Positions 45,687-53,795 of a stretch of 64,000 bases of DNA are shown here, piece by piece. The stretch's first letter is position 1; each line of letters starts with the position of its first letter. This stretch comes from Salinarimonas soli (GTDB lineage Bacteria; Pseudomonadota; Alphaproteobacteria; Rhizobiales; Beijerinckiaceae). Location: contig NZ_VUOA01000001.1 of NCBI RefSeq assembly GCF_008386575.1, forward strand, positions 1 to 64,000. The letters run 5' to 3'. The notes beneath the pieces were generated by a model. It worked only from the letters and a program-made list of their open reading frames with translations, was not told the origin of the DNA and searched no databases. A program made the position numbers and the translations under genes.

Positions 45687-45732
45687 GGCCTCCCGCGCCG
45701 CGCGAGCCGCGGCGCCGGACCGCCCCGCCGGC

Positions 45733-46203
45733 ATGGACCGCATCGACCGCAAGATCCTCGCCCTGCTGCAGGACGATTCCGACATCGGCCTCGCCGAGCT
45801 GTCGGATCGGGTCGGGCTGTCCCAGACCCCGTGCTGGAAACGGATCCAGAAGCTGCAGCAGGCGGGGGTGATCGTGAAGCGAGTCGCCCTCGTCGACCCC
45901 GGGGCGGTGGGGCTCGGCCTCACGGTCTTCGTCTCCGTCGAGACCGCCGACCACTCGGCGGCCTGGATCGACGGATTTGCGGCAGGCGTCTCGGCCATGC
46001 CCGAGGTCATGGAGCTCTACCGCATGGCGGGCGACGTGGACTACATGCTGCGGGTGGTCGTGGCCGACATGGCGGCCTACGACGCCTTCTACAAGCGGCT
46101 CATCGGCCGCTTCCCGCTCAAGAACGTGACCTCGCGCTTCGCCATGGAGCGCATCAAGTCCACCACGGCCCTGCCGATCCCGAGCGACGCCGAAGAGCGG
46201 TGA
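45733..46203 (+). CDS. Lrp/AsnC-family transcriptional regulator
   Basis: A 156-residue Lrp-like protein. IDRKILALLQDDSDIGLAELSDRVGLSQTPCWKRIQKLQQAGVI is the AsnC helix-turn-helix. The RAM ligand-binding domain follows (VFVSVETADHSAAWIDGF, MPEVMELYRMAGDVDYMLRVVV). Such regulators sense amino acids or their derivatives. It may be co-transcribed with the FAH-family gene. Confidence 0.9.
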   Translation: MDRIDRKILALLQDDSDIGLAELSDRVGLSQTPCWKRIQKLQQAGVIVKRVALVDPGAVGLGLTVFVSVETADHSAAWIDGFAAGVSAMPEVMELYRMAGDVDYMLRVVVADMAAYDAFYKRLIGRFPLKNVTSRFAMERIKSTTALPIPSDAEER

Positions 46204-46218
46204 GCGGGATCGGCGCCG

Positions 46219-47166
46219 TCAGAGACCCAGCATGAGGCGGATGTTCTGCACCGCCGCGCCGGACGCGCCCTTGCCGAGATTGTCGAGGCGGGCGACGAGC
46301 AGGGCCTGCGTGCCCCCTTCCCCCGAGAACACCCGCAGCTCCAGGGCGTCCGTGTCGTTGAGCGCCTCGGGCTCGATGCGCTCGGTCCGCTTCGCGCCCT
46401 CGATCGTCGGCACCACGCGCACGTTGCCCCCGGCCCGGTAGCGCTCGGCGAGCGCCGCCTCGAGATCGGCGGGCGTCGGGGATTCCGGCAGGACGTCGAG
46501 GTGGAGCGGGATGCTCACGAGCATGCCCTGGCGGAAATTGCCCACGGACGGGATGAAGATCGGGCGCCGGGTGAGGCGGCTATAGGCCTGAAGCTCGGGC
46601 AGGTGCTTGTGGCCGAAGGACAGGCCATAGAGCTCGAAGGCCGCCCCGCGCCCCGCCTCGTAGGCCTCGATCATGGAGCGCCCGCCGCCGCTATAGCCCG
46701 ACACCGCGTTGACGGAGACCGGATGATCGGCCGGGATCAGGCCCGCATCCACGAGGGGGCGCAGGAGGGCGATGGCGCCGGTGGGGTAGCAGCCCGGATT
46801 GGCCACGCGCGCGGCGCCGCGCACCGCCTCCGTCTGCTCGGGCGACAGCTCCGGGAAGCCGTAGGTCCAGCCGGGCGCGATCCGGAAAGCGGTGCTGGCG
46901 TCGAGGATGCGCGGCGCGTCGGCCCCGAGCTCGTCGGCGAAGGCCACCGCCTCCCGGGCCGCGTCGTCGGGCAGGCAGAGCACCACGAGGTCCACCTCCG
47001 CCATCAGGGCCTTGCGGGCGGCGGGGTCCTTGCGGCGCTCAGGGGCGATGGAGCGGATCTCGACGCCCGCGAGCCCCGCCAGGCGCTCGCGGATGCCCAG
47101 GCCCGTGGTGCCGGCTTCGCCGTCGATGAAGAGGGTGGCGGGGCGGGTGGTGACGGTCTGGTCCAT
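46219..47166 (-). CDS. argC: N-acetyl-gamma-glutamyl-phosphate reductase (type 2 ArgC)
   Basis: A 315-residue NADPH-dependent enzyme of arginine biosynthesis that reduces N-acetylglutamyl phosphate to the semialdehyde. The length and sequence fit the shorter type-2 ArgC common in proteobacteria: [37 protein letters not shown], active-site C126 in [12 protein letters not shown] and the C-terminal [22 protein letters not shown] 47166 has CCCAGGAG upstream. In-frame codons further upstream run through an intrinsic terminator and are not coding. It is preceded by a promoter, an Arg-rich leader ORF and a terminator, so it is likely controlled by transcription attenuation. Confidence 0.92.
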   Translation of the reverse strand: MDQTVTTRPATLFIDGEAGTTGLGIRERLAGLAGVEIRSIAPERRKDPAARKALMAEVDLVVLCLPDDAAREAVAFADELGADAPRILDASTAFRIAPGWTYGFPELSPEQTEAVRGAARVANPGCYPTGAIALLRPLVDAGLIPADHPVSVNAVSGYSGGGRSMIEAYEAGRGAAFELYGLSFGHKHLPELQAYSRLTRRPIFIPSVGNFRQGMLVSIPLHLDVLPESPTPADLEAALAERYRAGGNVRVVPTIEGAKRTERIEPEALNDTDALELRVFSGEGGTQALLVARLDNLGKGASGAAVQNIRLMLGL

Positions 47167-47208
47167 GGAGGGCTCCTGGGAGGCCTTGAGGGCAGGGATC
47201 CGGGCAAC

Positions 47209-47235
47209 AAAAAAGCCGCGCTGTCGGGCGCGGCT
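47209..47235 (-). terminator. Attenuator terminator upstream of argC
   Basis: On the minus strand AGCCGCGC (47235-47228), loop CCGACA, and GCGCGGCT (47221-47214) are followed by a T-run (47213-47209). It lies after the leader ORF and 43 bp before the argC ATG, so it would stop transcripts from the 47330-47358 promoter before they enter argC. Confidence 0.9.
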
Positions 47236-47265
47236 CACGATCATGCGGCGCACGGCCGACGTCGG

Positions 47266-47318
47266 GCAGCACCCTTACGGGGCGGCCGGGCGGCGTCGGA
47301 GAGGGGCGCGGGTGCTGC
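47266..47318 (-). promoter_or_regulatory. Alternative-stem region of the argC attenuator
   Basis: GCAGCACCC within leader codons 2-5 (47318-47310) is perfectly complementary to GGGTGCTGC immediately after the leader stop codon (47274-47266). The second arm can alternatively pair GGGTGC with GCGCCC in the 5' half of the terminator (six pairs, one G-U). This gives the 1:2 / 2:3 / 3:4 logic of ribosome-mediated attenuation. The 2:3 pairing is weak by eye. Confidence 0.65.
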
Positions 47319-47322
47319 ACAT
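47275..47322 (-). CDS. Arg-rich leader peptide of argC, probably leaderless
   Basis: A 15-codon ORF, MCSTRAPLRRRPAAP, with four arginine codons, three of them consecutive. Its ATG lies seven bases after the -10 hexamer CATATC, so the transcript probably begins at or next to the AUG and the peptide is translated from a leaderless message. Ribosome stalling at the Arg codons under arginine shortage would cover the first arm of the 47310-47318/47266-47274 stem and favour antitermination into argC. Confidence 0.7.
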   Translation of the reverse strand: MCSTRAPLRRRPAAP

Positions 47323-47329
47323 GGGGCGA

Positions 47330-47358
47330 GATATGAGCCCGACGGCGCGGGAAGTCAA
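47330..47358 (-). promoter_or_regulatory. Promoter of the argC leader
   Basis: TTGACT (47358-47353) and CATATC (47335-47330) with exactly 17 bp between them, on the minus strand directly upstream of the leader ORF. This is one of the best sigma70-type matches in the window. Confidence 0.7.
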
Positions 47359-47431
47359 CGCGGGGGCGCATCGCCGCAGGCCGGAACGGCCGCCCCGAGC
47401 CCTCGTTCCCCGCGAAAGGCGGAGATCCATC

Positions 47432-47947
47432 ATGGCGGCCACGGCGAAGAAATCGGACCCGACGCTCTGGGAGCGGGTCAAGGCGGAGATCACGAAGGGC
47501 GACAAGGGCGGCGATCCCGGCGAGTGGTCCGCCCGCAAGGCCCAGATGGCGGTGCAGGAATACAAGCGCCGCGGCGGCGGCTACGAGGGCAGGAAGTCGG
47601 ACGACAACCACCTCGTCCAGTGGGAGCACGAGGAGTGGGGCACGAAGTCCGGCAAGCCCTCGGGCGAGACGGGCGAGCGCTACCTGCCGAAGGACGCGCG
47701 CAAGAAGCTGTCCGACAGCGAATACAAGCGCACCACGGCCAAGAAGCGCGCCGACACCCGCGCCGGCAAGCAGTTCTCGCAGCAGCCCCGCGACATCGCC
47801 AAGAAGGCGGCCTCGGCGCGAAAGACCGGCAAGGCCGCGGCGGGCCGGGAGCGCACGAAGGCGGACCTCATGGCCGAGGCGAGGAAGCGCGACGTGCCGG
47901 GCCGCTCCAAGATGTCGAAGGCACAGCTGGAGCGGGCGCTGGGGTGA
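47432..47947 (+). CDS. DUF5872-like basic protein with C-terminal Rho-N/SAP-like motif
   Basis: A 171-residue, very Lys/Arg-rich protein. LWERVKAEITKGDKGGDPGEWSARKAQMAVQEYKRRGGGY and WGTKSGKPSGETGERYLPKDARKKLSDSEYKRTTAKKR are strongly conserved in a family annotated as DUF5872 or as DNA-binding/plasmid-stabilisation-like protein. The last 30 residues (TKADLMAEARKRDVPGRSKMSKAQLERAL) resemble a Rho N-terminal/SAP helix-extended-helix that could bind nucleic acid. Function unknown. GGCGGAG precedes ATG 47432. Confidence 0.72.
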   Translation: MAATAKKSDPTLWERVKAEITKGDKGGDPGEWSARKAQMAVQEYKRRGGGYEGRKSDDNHLVQWEHEEWGTKSGKPSGETGERYLPKDARKKLSDSEYKRTTAKKRADTRAGKQFSQQPRDIAKKAASARKTGKAAAGRERTKADLMAEARKRDVPGRSKMSKAQLERALG

Positions 47948-47959
47948 CCGCCCCGCGCC

Positions 47960-48703
47960 TCAATAATCCACCCCGACGAGATAGAGCCCCGCGGACGGAG
48001 CCATCGGACCGCAGCGGCGCCGGTCGCGGGCGGCGAGCGCGGCGCGGACGTCGTCCGGGGTGAGCTTGCCGGTGCCCGCGAGCGCCAGGGTGCCGACCAT
48101 CGAGCGGACCTGGTGGTGCAGGAAGGAGCGGGCGGAGGCGTGGATGCGGACCTCCTCGCCGATGCGCTCCACGTCGAGGCGGTCGAGGGTGCGCACGGGG
48201 CTGTCGGCCTGGCATTCGGCGGCACGGAAGGTGGTGAAGTCGTGCCGGCCCAGGAGGTGGCGCGCCGCCTCGTGCATCGCCCCGTGATCGAGATGCTGCG
48301 GCACCTGCCAGACCCGGGTGCGCTCCAGCGCGCTCGGGGCGCGGCGGTTGAGGATGCGGTAGAGATAATGGCGCTTCACCGCCGAGAGGCGGGCGTTGAA
48401 CGTGTCGGGCACCAGCTCGGCGGACAGCACCGCCACCGCCTCGCCCGCGAGCTTCAGCTTGGCGTTCACCGCGTCGCGCACGGTGTCGGTGCGCCAGTCC
48501 TTCGCGAGATCGACGTTCACCACCTGATGCGTCGCGTGCACGCCTGCATCGGTGCGGCCGGCGCACTGCACCCGCAGCCGCTCGCCGCAAAACGCGAGGA
48601 GCGCCTCCTCCAGCGCGGCCTGCACCGAGCGCCCGTTTTCCTGCCACTGCCAGCCGACGTAAGGGGTCCCGTCGTACTCGACGACGAGCTTGTAGCGGGG
48701 CAT
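47960..48703 (-). CDS. truA: tRNA pseudouridine(38-40) synthase
   Basis: A 247-residue Tru[26 protein letters not shown] is the N-terminal block, [17 protein letters not shown] contains the catalytic aspartate (D52), and [21 protein letters not shown] the C-terminal RNA-binding block. It modifies positions 38-40 of the anticodon arm. The start at 48703 lies next to a repeat-rich spacer that separates truA from the fmt-def unit. Confidence 0.94.
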   Translation of the reverse strand: MPRYKLVVEYDGTPYVGWQWQENGRSVQAALEEALLAFCGERLRVQCAGRTDAGVHATHQVVNVDLAKDWRTDTVRDAVNAKLKLAGEAVAVLSAELVPDTFNARLSAVKRHYLYRILNRRAPSALERTRVWQVPQHLDHGAMHEAARHLLGRHDFTTFRAAECQADSPVRTLDRLDVERIGEEVRIHASARSFLHHQVRSMVGTLALAGTGKLTPDDVRAALAARDRRRCGPMAPSAGLYLVGVDY

Positions 48704-48716
48704 GTCAGCGGGCTCC

Positions 48717-48908
48717 CCACCTCTCCCCGCCGCGCGGGGAGAGGGCGACGCCGGCGCAATGGCTGGCGACGCGCAGCGGAGCCAAGGTGAGGGGGCTTGG
48801 ACGGTCGAGCGCCCTCGTCCACGCCCCCTCACCCCCGCGCTGCCGCGCTCGCGCCAGCCCCCGGCCGGGGGGGCTAGCGCCCTCTCCCCGCGCTGCGGGG
48901 AGAGGTGG
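48717..48908. repeat. Two inverted copies of an ~80-bp palindromic repeat
   Basis: Copy 1 (48717-48791) starts acctctccccgc-cgcg-cggggagagggcg and ends ggtgagggggc. Copy 2 (about 48821-48908) is the reverse complement of a diverged version: ccccctcaccc first, ccctctccccgcgctgcggggagaggt last. Each copy has an internal hairpin, and the pair can also fold on itself. It fills most of the truA-fmt spacer, like the BIME/REP clusters of other genomes. Confidence 0.75.
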
Positions 48909-48922
48909 ACGACACGACTCCC

Positions 48923-49855
48923 TCACCCGAGCCGCGCCCCCGGCTGGAGTCGCGTCCCGCGCAGGAACTCGCCAGCCGCCATCGCGGCGCGGCCGGCACG
49001 CTGGACCTGGAGGAGCCGCAGGGCCCCGCTGCCGCAGGCGATCGTGCCCTCGCCGTCGAGCAGCGTTCCCGGCGCCCCGGAGCCCTCGGCCGGCGCCGCC
49101 CGCAGCACCTTCACGCGCTCGGGCCCCTTGCCGAGATCCGCCTCAAGATAAGCGCCCGGGAAGGGCGAGAGGCCGCGCACGCGGTCGTGCAGGGCTCCGG
49201 CTGCTTCGGCGAAGTCCAGGCGGGCCTCCTCGTTGGTGATCTTCTTGGCGTAGGTGACGCCCTCGTTTGGCTGGGGCGTGAAGGTGAGGCCGCCGCGCGA
49301 GAGCGCCGCGAGCGCCCGCACCATGAGGTCGGCGCCCAGGCCCATAAGGCGGTCGTGGAGCTCGCCGGCGGTCATGTCGGGGGTGATCGCGACGCGCTCG
49401 ACCATGGCGACGGGCCCGGTGTCGAGCCCCTCCTCCATGCGCATCACCGCGACCCCGCTCTCCGTGTCCCCCGCCATCACGGCGCGCTGGATCGGCGCCG
49501 CGCCGCGCCAGCGCGGCAGGAGGGAGGCATGGAGGTTGAGGCAGCCGAGCCCGGGCGCGTCGAGGACGGGTTTGGGGAGGATCATCCCGTAGGCCACCAC
49601 TACGGCGACGTCCGCCGCATGAGCCTGGAAGGCGTCTGCGGCCTCCCCGGTGCGCAGGGTCTTCGGGGTGAGCACGGGAATGCCGAAGCGCTCGGCGAGG
49701 CGGTGGACGGGGGACGGCTTCAGGTCCATGCCGCGGCCGGCGGCGGCGGGGGCGCGGGTGTAGCACGCCACCACCTCGTGGCCCTGGCCGACGATCTCGG
49801 CAAGGGTGGGCACCGCGAAGTCCGGGGTGCCCATGAAGACCACGCGCAGGCTCAT
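48923..49855 (-). CDS. fmt: Methionyl-tRNA formyltransferase
   Basis: A 310-residue enzyme that formylates initiator Met-t[20 protein letters not shown] is the N-terminal fold, [24 protein letters not shown] the catalytic/formyl-THF loop, and [17 protein letters not shown]-like [20 protein letters not shown] the next block. A C-terminal OB-like domain binds tRNA. The ATG (49855) overlaps the def stop by 4 bp, giving the classic def-fmt unit. Confidence 0.94.
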   Translation of the reverse strand: MSLRVVFMGTPDFAVPTLAEIVGQGHEVVACYTRAPAAAGRGMDLKPSPVHRLAERFGIPVLTPKTLRTGEAADAFQAHAADVAVVVAYGMILPKPVLDAPGLGCLNLHASLLPRWRGAAPIQRAVMAGDTESGVAVMRMEEGLDTGPVAMVERVAITPDMTAGELHDRLMGLGADLMVRALAALSRGGLTFTPQPNEGVTYAKKITNEEARLDFAEAAGALHDRVRGLSPFPGAYLEADLGKGPERVKVLRAAPAEGSGAPGTLLDGEGTIACGSGALRLLQVQRAGRAAMAAGEFLRGTRLQPGARLG

Positions 49856-50421
49856 GCCTCGTCCTGCTCGCGCCGGGCGGCCTTGGTGAATTTCTTCACC
49901 ACGCGGTCGCGCTTCAGCTTCGACAGGTGGTCGATGAAGAGGCGGCCGTTGAGATGGTCGATCTCGTGCTGGAGGCAGACGGCCATGAGGCCCGACATCT
50001 CGGCCTCCTCGGTGGCGCCCTCCAGCGTCATCCAGCGCACGCGCACGCGCTCGGGCCGCTCGACCTCCTCGACATAGTCGGGGATCGACAGGCAGCCCTC
50101 CTCGTAGGGGCGCCGCTCCTCGCTCTGCCAGACGATCTCGGGATTGAGGAACACCTTCGGATCGGGCTCCCGGGGCCGGCCGTCCTCGCGCTCCTCCTCG
50201 CCCTCAACGGGCGCGCGGTCGGGCTCCTTGCCGAGATCGACGACGACGACGCGCCGGGGCACGCCGATCTGGATCGCGGCGAGGCCGATGCCGCGGGCGG
50301 CATACATTGAATCGAGCATGTCGCGCGCGAGCGTCCGCACGCCGTCGTCGACGACGCCGACGGGCTCGGACACGGCGCGCAGGCGCGGATCGGGGAGGAT
50401 GACGATGGGGAGCTTCGACAT
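49852..50421 (-). CDS. def: Peptide deformylase
   Basis: A 189-residue metallo-deformylase removing N-formyl groups from new proteins. All three motifs are intact: GIGLAAIQ (44-51), EEGCLS (C110) and QHEIDH (H152, E153, H156). An acidic insert ([15 protein letters not shown], about 73-87) between motifs 1 and 2 is longer than in E. coli Def. It is followed by fmt and preceded, 33 bp upstream on the same strand, by a degenerate paralogue. Confidence 0.94.
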   Translation of the reverse strand: MSKLPIVILPDPRLRAVSEPVGVVDDGVRTLARDMLDSMYAARGIGLAAIQIGVPRRVVVVDLGKEPDRAPVEGEEEREDGRPREPDPKVFLNPEIVWQSEERRPYEEGCLSIPDYVEEVERPERVRVRWMTLEGATEEAEMSGLMAVCLQHEIDHLNGRLFIDHLSKLKRDRVVKKFTKAARREQDEA

Positions 50422-50453
50422 GGGCGCGGATGTAGGCGCACGCGCGGTTGCGG

Positions 50454-50945
50454 TCAACGACGCGCGAGCTTCTCGAAGCGCTTGATCACCCGCTCCCGCT
50501 TGAGGCGCGACAGCCGGTCGATCCAGAACACCCCGTCGAGCTGGTCGATCTCGTGCTGGAGGCAGGTGGCGAGGAACCCCTCCGCCTCCTCCTCGCGCCA
50601 GGCGCCCTCCAGGTCGAGATAGCCCACCCGCACCCGCGCGGGGCGCTCGATCTCCTCCGTGACCCCGGGCATCGACACCGACCCTTCCGTGAACCGCGCC
50701 GTCTCGGGCGAGGACCAAAGGATCACGGGGTCGAGATAGGTGCGCACCTCCCCCGAGAGCTCGATCACCGTGATGCGGCGCATCACGCCCACATGCGGGC
50801 CCGTGATCCCGACCCCCGGCGCGGCGCGCATGGTGTCGAGGAGATCGCGAGCGAGCGCCCGCACGCCGTCGTCGACGAGGCCTATGGGCTCGGCCGCTTG
50901 GCGGAGGCGCGGATCGGGGAAGCGGAGGATAGGGAGGAGGGGCAT
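50454..50945 (-). CDS. Peptide deformylase-like paralogue with degenerate active site
   Basis: A 163-residue protein that aligns end to end with Def, including the tail ([19 protein letters not shown] against [19 protein letters not shown]). All three catalytic motifs are altered: [10 protein letters not shown] (44-53) replaces GxGLAAxQ, EGSVSMPG replaces EGCLS (metal Cys to Ser89), and QHEIDQ replaces QHEIDH (second metal His to Gln135). H131 and E132 remain. It therefore cannot bind metal in the usual way and is probably not a deformylase; a regulatory, structural or altered catalytic role is possible. It is the first gene of a unit with def and fmt. Confidence 0.85.
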   Translation of the reverse strand: MPLLPILRFPDPRLRQAAEPIGLVDDGVRALARDLLDTMRAAPGVGITGPHVGVMRRITVIELSGEVRTYLDPVILWSSPETARFTEGSVSMPGVTEEIERPARVRVGYLDLEGAWREEEAEGFLATCLQHEIDQLDGVFWIDRLSRLKRERVIKRFEKLARR

Positions 50946-50955
50946 GGGGGATGGT

Positions 50956-50996
50956 CCTCCCCTCTCCCGGAGGGGAGAGGGGCCGGGGGTGAGGGT
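50956..50996. repeat. Palindromic intergenic repeat
   Basis: CCTCCCCTCTCCC-GG-AGGGGAGAGGGG followed by cgggggtgagggt. Same core and same trailing GGGTGAGGG as the element at 61764. It lies just upstream of the deformylase-like gene, between it and rmuC. Confidence 0.7.
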
Positions 50997-51116
50997 GGAC
51001 GGCCGGGAGGTTGGCTCAAACCGGGCCGCTTGTCATGACCCGCCTCCCCTCCCCCACGAGGCAAGGGGATCTCTCGCGTTCATTCTTCGTTCGCTCCTGC
51101 ACGCCATCATGCCCGT

Positions 51117-52226
51117 ATGCCTCCCTTCTTCGTCCTCCTCGGTCACCCCGTCTCCGCGCCCGACGCGGCGATCGTCGGCGGCGGCGCGGTGCTCGTTCTC
51201 CTCGCGGTCCTCGTGGTCCTGCTCCTGCGCTCGCGGCGCGAGCTTGCCTGGGAGGCGGCGGCGTCGGCCGAGCGGGCGCGGGAGGTGGACGACAAGCTGG
51301 CCGAGCTCACCGGGCGCATGCAGACCATGGTGGAGGTGTTCGGCTCGCGCCAGGGCGACTTCGCCCGCATGCTCGCCGAGCGCATCGACCAGGGCGGGCA
51401 CCGCCAGGCCGAGCACCTGTCGCGGCTCAACGAGCGGCTTGCCGTGATCGACGCGGCGCAGCGCAAGCTCTCCGATCTCACGGGCGAGGTGGTGGGCCTC
51501 AAGGACATCCTCGCCAACAAGCAATCGCGCGGCGCCTATGGCCAGGGGCGGATGGAGGCGATCGTGCGCGACGGGCTGCCCGCAGGCGCCTTCGAGTTCC
51601 AGGCCACCCTCTCGAACCGCACGCGGCCCGACTGCCTCGTGCGCCTGCCCAACGACCCGCGCGGGCTTGCCATCGACGCCAAGTTCCCCCTGGAGAGCTT
51701 CACCGCCCTTCGCGCCGCCAAGGGGGAGGAGGCGCGGGGGAAGGCCATGGCGCGCGTGCGCGGCGACCTCGCGGTGCATATCCGCGACATCGCCGACAAG
51801 TACCTCATCCCCGGCGAGACCCAGGAGGTGGCGCTGCTCTTCGTGCCGGCGGAATCGATCTACGCCGACCTCCAAGAGCATTTCGAGGACGTGGTGCAGC
51901 GCGCCCACCGGGCGCGAGTGGTGATCGTCTCGCCCTCGCTGCTCGCCATGGCGATCCAGGTGCTCCAGGCGCTCGTGCGCGACGCCCGCATCCGCGACGA
52001 GGCGCGGGTGATCCAGACGGAGGTCGGGCGGATGCTGGAGGACGTGGAGCGCCTGCGCGAGCGGGTCACGAAGCTCGACACGCATTTCCGCCAAGCCGAG
52101 GCCGACATCGGCGGCATCCGCACCGCCGCCGACCGCATCGCCACCCGGGGCCGGCGCATCGAGGCCCTGGAGTTCGACGAGCCGCAGCCCGGCCTGTTCG
52201 ACGGGCGGGTGCGGGCGGCGGAATGA
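51117..52226 (+). CDS. rmuC: DNA recombination protein RmuC
   Basis: A 369-residue RmuC. An N-terminal membrane helix (AIVGGGAVLVLLAVLVVLLLRSRRE) is followed by a coiled coil (about 45-130) and the nuclease-like domain: GAYGQGRMEAIVRDGLP, NRTRPDCLVRLPNDPRGLAIDAKFPLESF (PD-(D/E)XK-like core) and LFVPAESIYADLQEHFEDVV. RmuC limits DNA inversions at short repeats in E. coli. The window is rich in such inverted repeats, which is noted only as a coincidence. Confidence 0.92.
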   Translation: MPPFFVLLGHPVSAPDAAIVGGGAVLVLLAVLVVLLLRSRRELAWEAAASAERAREVDDKLAELTGRMQTMVEVFGSRQGDFARMLAERIDQGGHRQAEHLSRLNERLAVIDAAQRKLSDLTGEVVGLKDILANKQSRGAYGQGRMEAIVRDGLPAGAFEFQATLSNRTRPDCLVRLPNDPRGLAIDAKFPLESFTALRAAKGEEARGKAMARVRGDLAVHIRDIADKYLIPGETQEVALLFVPAESIYADLQEHFEDVVQRAHRARVVIVSPSLLAMAIQVLQALVRDARIRDEARVIQTEVGRMLEDVERLRERVTKLDTHFRQAEADIGGIRTAADRIATRGRRIEALEFDEPQPGLFDGRVRAAE

Positions 52227-52236
52227 GGGGACCGCT

Positions 52237-52264
52237 GCCCCCCTCTCCTATGGGAGAGGGGGGC
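52237..52264. repeat. Perfect 12-bp-arm palindrome between convergent genes
   Basis: GCCCCCCTCTCC (52237-52248) and GGAGAGGGGGGC (52253-52264) around TATG. It separates the rmuC stop (52226) from the convergent MFS stop (52264) and could serve as a bidirectional terminator. Confidence 0.75.
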
Positions 52265-53475
52265 TACTCCGCCGGCGCGGGCTGCGGCATGGGGCCGGAG
52301 AGCGTCGTCTCCCGCCCCGGCTCGGGGTGACGGGGCACGAGGAACGCCAGGAGGAGCGAGCCCGTCGCCACGGCGGCGCCGATCTGGAACACGAAGGACG
52401 GGTTCTTGATCCACACCAGCCCGAACGTCACGGGCAGCGCCACCGCCGCGATGTGGTTGATCGTGAACGCCACCGACGCGGTGGGCGAGATGTCGGCGGG
52501 ATCCGCGATCTTCTGGAAATAGGTGCGCTGCGCCAGGGTGAGGGTGAAGAACACCCCGTCGAGCACGAAGAGCGCGCCCGCGAGCACCCCGCTCACCGTG
52601 AAGGCGTAGCCCAGGAAGACGGCGACGAGCACCGTGTTCTCCAGGATGATCGTGCTGCGCTCGCCGATGCGCCCCACGAGCCGCCCCAGGAGCGGGGCGG
52701 CGAGCAGGTTGATCGCGCAGGTGAGGAACAGGAGCTTCGCCAGCCCCGCCACGTCGTAGCCGAAGCGCTCGACGAGGAGGAAGCCTCCGAAGGCCATGAA
52801 GAGCTGGCGCCGGGCACCGCTCATGAAGGTCAGCGCATAATAGAGCCAGTAGCGCCGGCGCAGCACGATGGTCTTGCGCTGGGGCACGGTGCCCTGGAAC
52901 CGCCCGAACGAGAGCGCCACGGCGAGCGCCAGCGCCACGGTGACCACGCCGGTCACGAGATAAAGGGTCTCGAAGCTCGGGCGGATCGTCATCCAGGCCA
53001 GAGCCAGAAGCCCGTAGGCCACGAGCTGCCCGCCCGCCGCCGCCCCGGCGATCTGCCCCAGCACCTTCGGCGCCTGCGCCTTCGGCAGGAGCTGGAGCGA
53101 CAGGGACTGGTTCGCGGTCTCGAAATAGTGGAACCCCACCGACATGACGGTCGTGGTGAGGAGCAGGCCCACGACGGTCGGGAAATAGCCCGTGAGCGCG
53201 ATGCCCACCCCCAGCACCGCGAGGCTCAGATAGGCCATCGTCTGTTCCCGCATGATCAGGAACCAGAAGATCGCCGTGAAGGCGAGGAAGCCCGGGATCT
53301 CGCGCACGGACTGGAGAAGCCCGATCTCCCAGCCCGTGAAGCCCGCCGTCTCCTTGGCGAAGTTGTTCAAGAGCGCCTGCCAGCTCGCGAAGCCGAGCCA
53401 GTTCACGAAGGTGATGGCGACGAGGAAGACCGTCGGCGAGGCCGCGAGACGGGTCTTGAACGAGAGAGCGGCCAT
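52264..53475 (-). CDS. MFS transporter
   Basis: A 403-residue major facilitator with about 12 hydrophobic helices: FLVAITFVNWLGFASWQALLNNFAKETAGFTGWEIGLLQSVREIPGF is the opening and VGRIGERSTIILENTVLVAVFLGYAF begins the second half. Substrate unknown; the sequence does not match Fsr, sugar or drug groups clearly. The extreme C-terminus (SGPMPQPAPAE) runs up to the palindrome at 52237-52264. Monocistronic. Confidence 0.8.
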   Translation of the reverse strand: MAALSFKTRLAASPTVFLVAITFVNWLGFASWQALLNNFAKETAGFTGWEIGLLQSVREIPGFLAFTAIFWFLIMREQTMAYLSLAVLGVGIALTGYFPTVVGLLLTTTVMSVGFHYFETANQSLSLQLLPKAQAPKVLGQIAGAAAGGQLVAYGLLALAWMTIRPSFETLYLVTGVVTVALALAVALSFGRFQGTVPQRKTIVLRRRYWLYYALTFMSGARRQLFMAFGGFLLVERFGYDVAGLAKLLFLTCAINLLAAPLLGRLVGRIGERSTIILENTVLVAVFLGYAFTVSGVLAGALFVLDGVFFTLTLAQRTYFQKIADPADISPTASVAFTINHIAAVALPVTFGLVWIKNPSFVFQIGAAVATGSLLLAFLVPRHPEPGRETTLSGPMPQPAPAE

Positions 53476-53795
53476 GGGGGATCCAGTTTCACAGACCTCG
53501 CAAGGTGAACTGCCCCGCCCGCCGCGTCAAACGAGGTGGACGCATGCCGGCATGCGCCGAGCGCCCCTCTTTCTTGCGGAGAGGATTCGGGCGGAGATCG
53601 GCACGCACGTCGGAACCCTGGATGGGACGGGGAGCACGTACGCCCGTTCAGCCCCGTCCTTCGCCGAGACCTATCGCGTCCCGACCCCGTCGTCGACCTC
53701 GGCGAGCCCGGGACATCCGCCCCCGTTCTGACGCGCGCCGTGCCTCGGCCATCGTGCGCCACGCCCGCTCCAACGTGCTGGTGGTGAGCGAACGA
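53476..53795. other. Intergenic region, nothing recognised
   Basis: 320 bp between the MFS start and the radC stop. Short open frames on both strands lack start context and protein-like composition. It must hold the MFS promoter near its left end. No repeat, terminator or RNA gene could be supported. Confidence 0.4.

Noticed and set aside
47166-47253. N-terminal extension of ArgC starting at 47253
   Set aside because: The extra codons are encoded by an intrinsic terminator hairpin and T-run. ArgC homology starts at 47166, where a proper ribosome site exists.
53505-53787. Small plus-strand ORFs in the MFS-radC gap
   Set aside because: Arg/Pro-rich translations without start context or recognisable motif.
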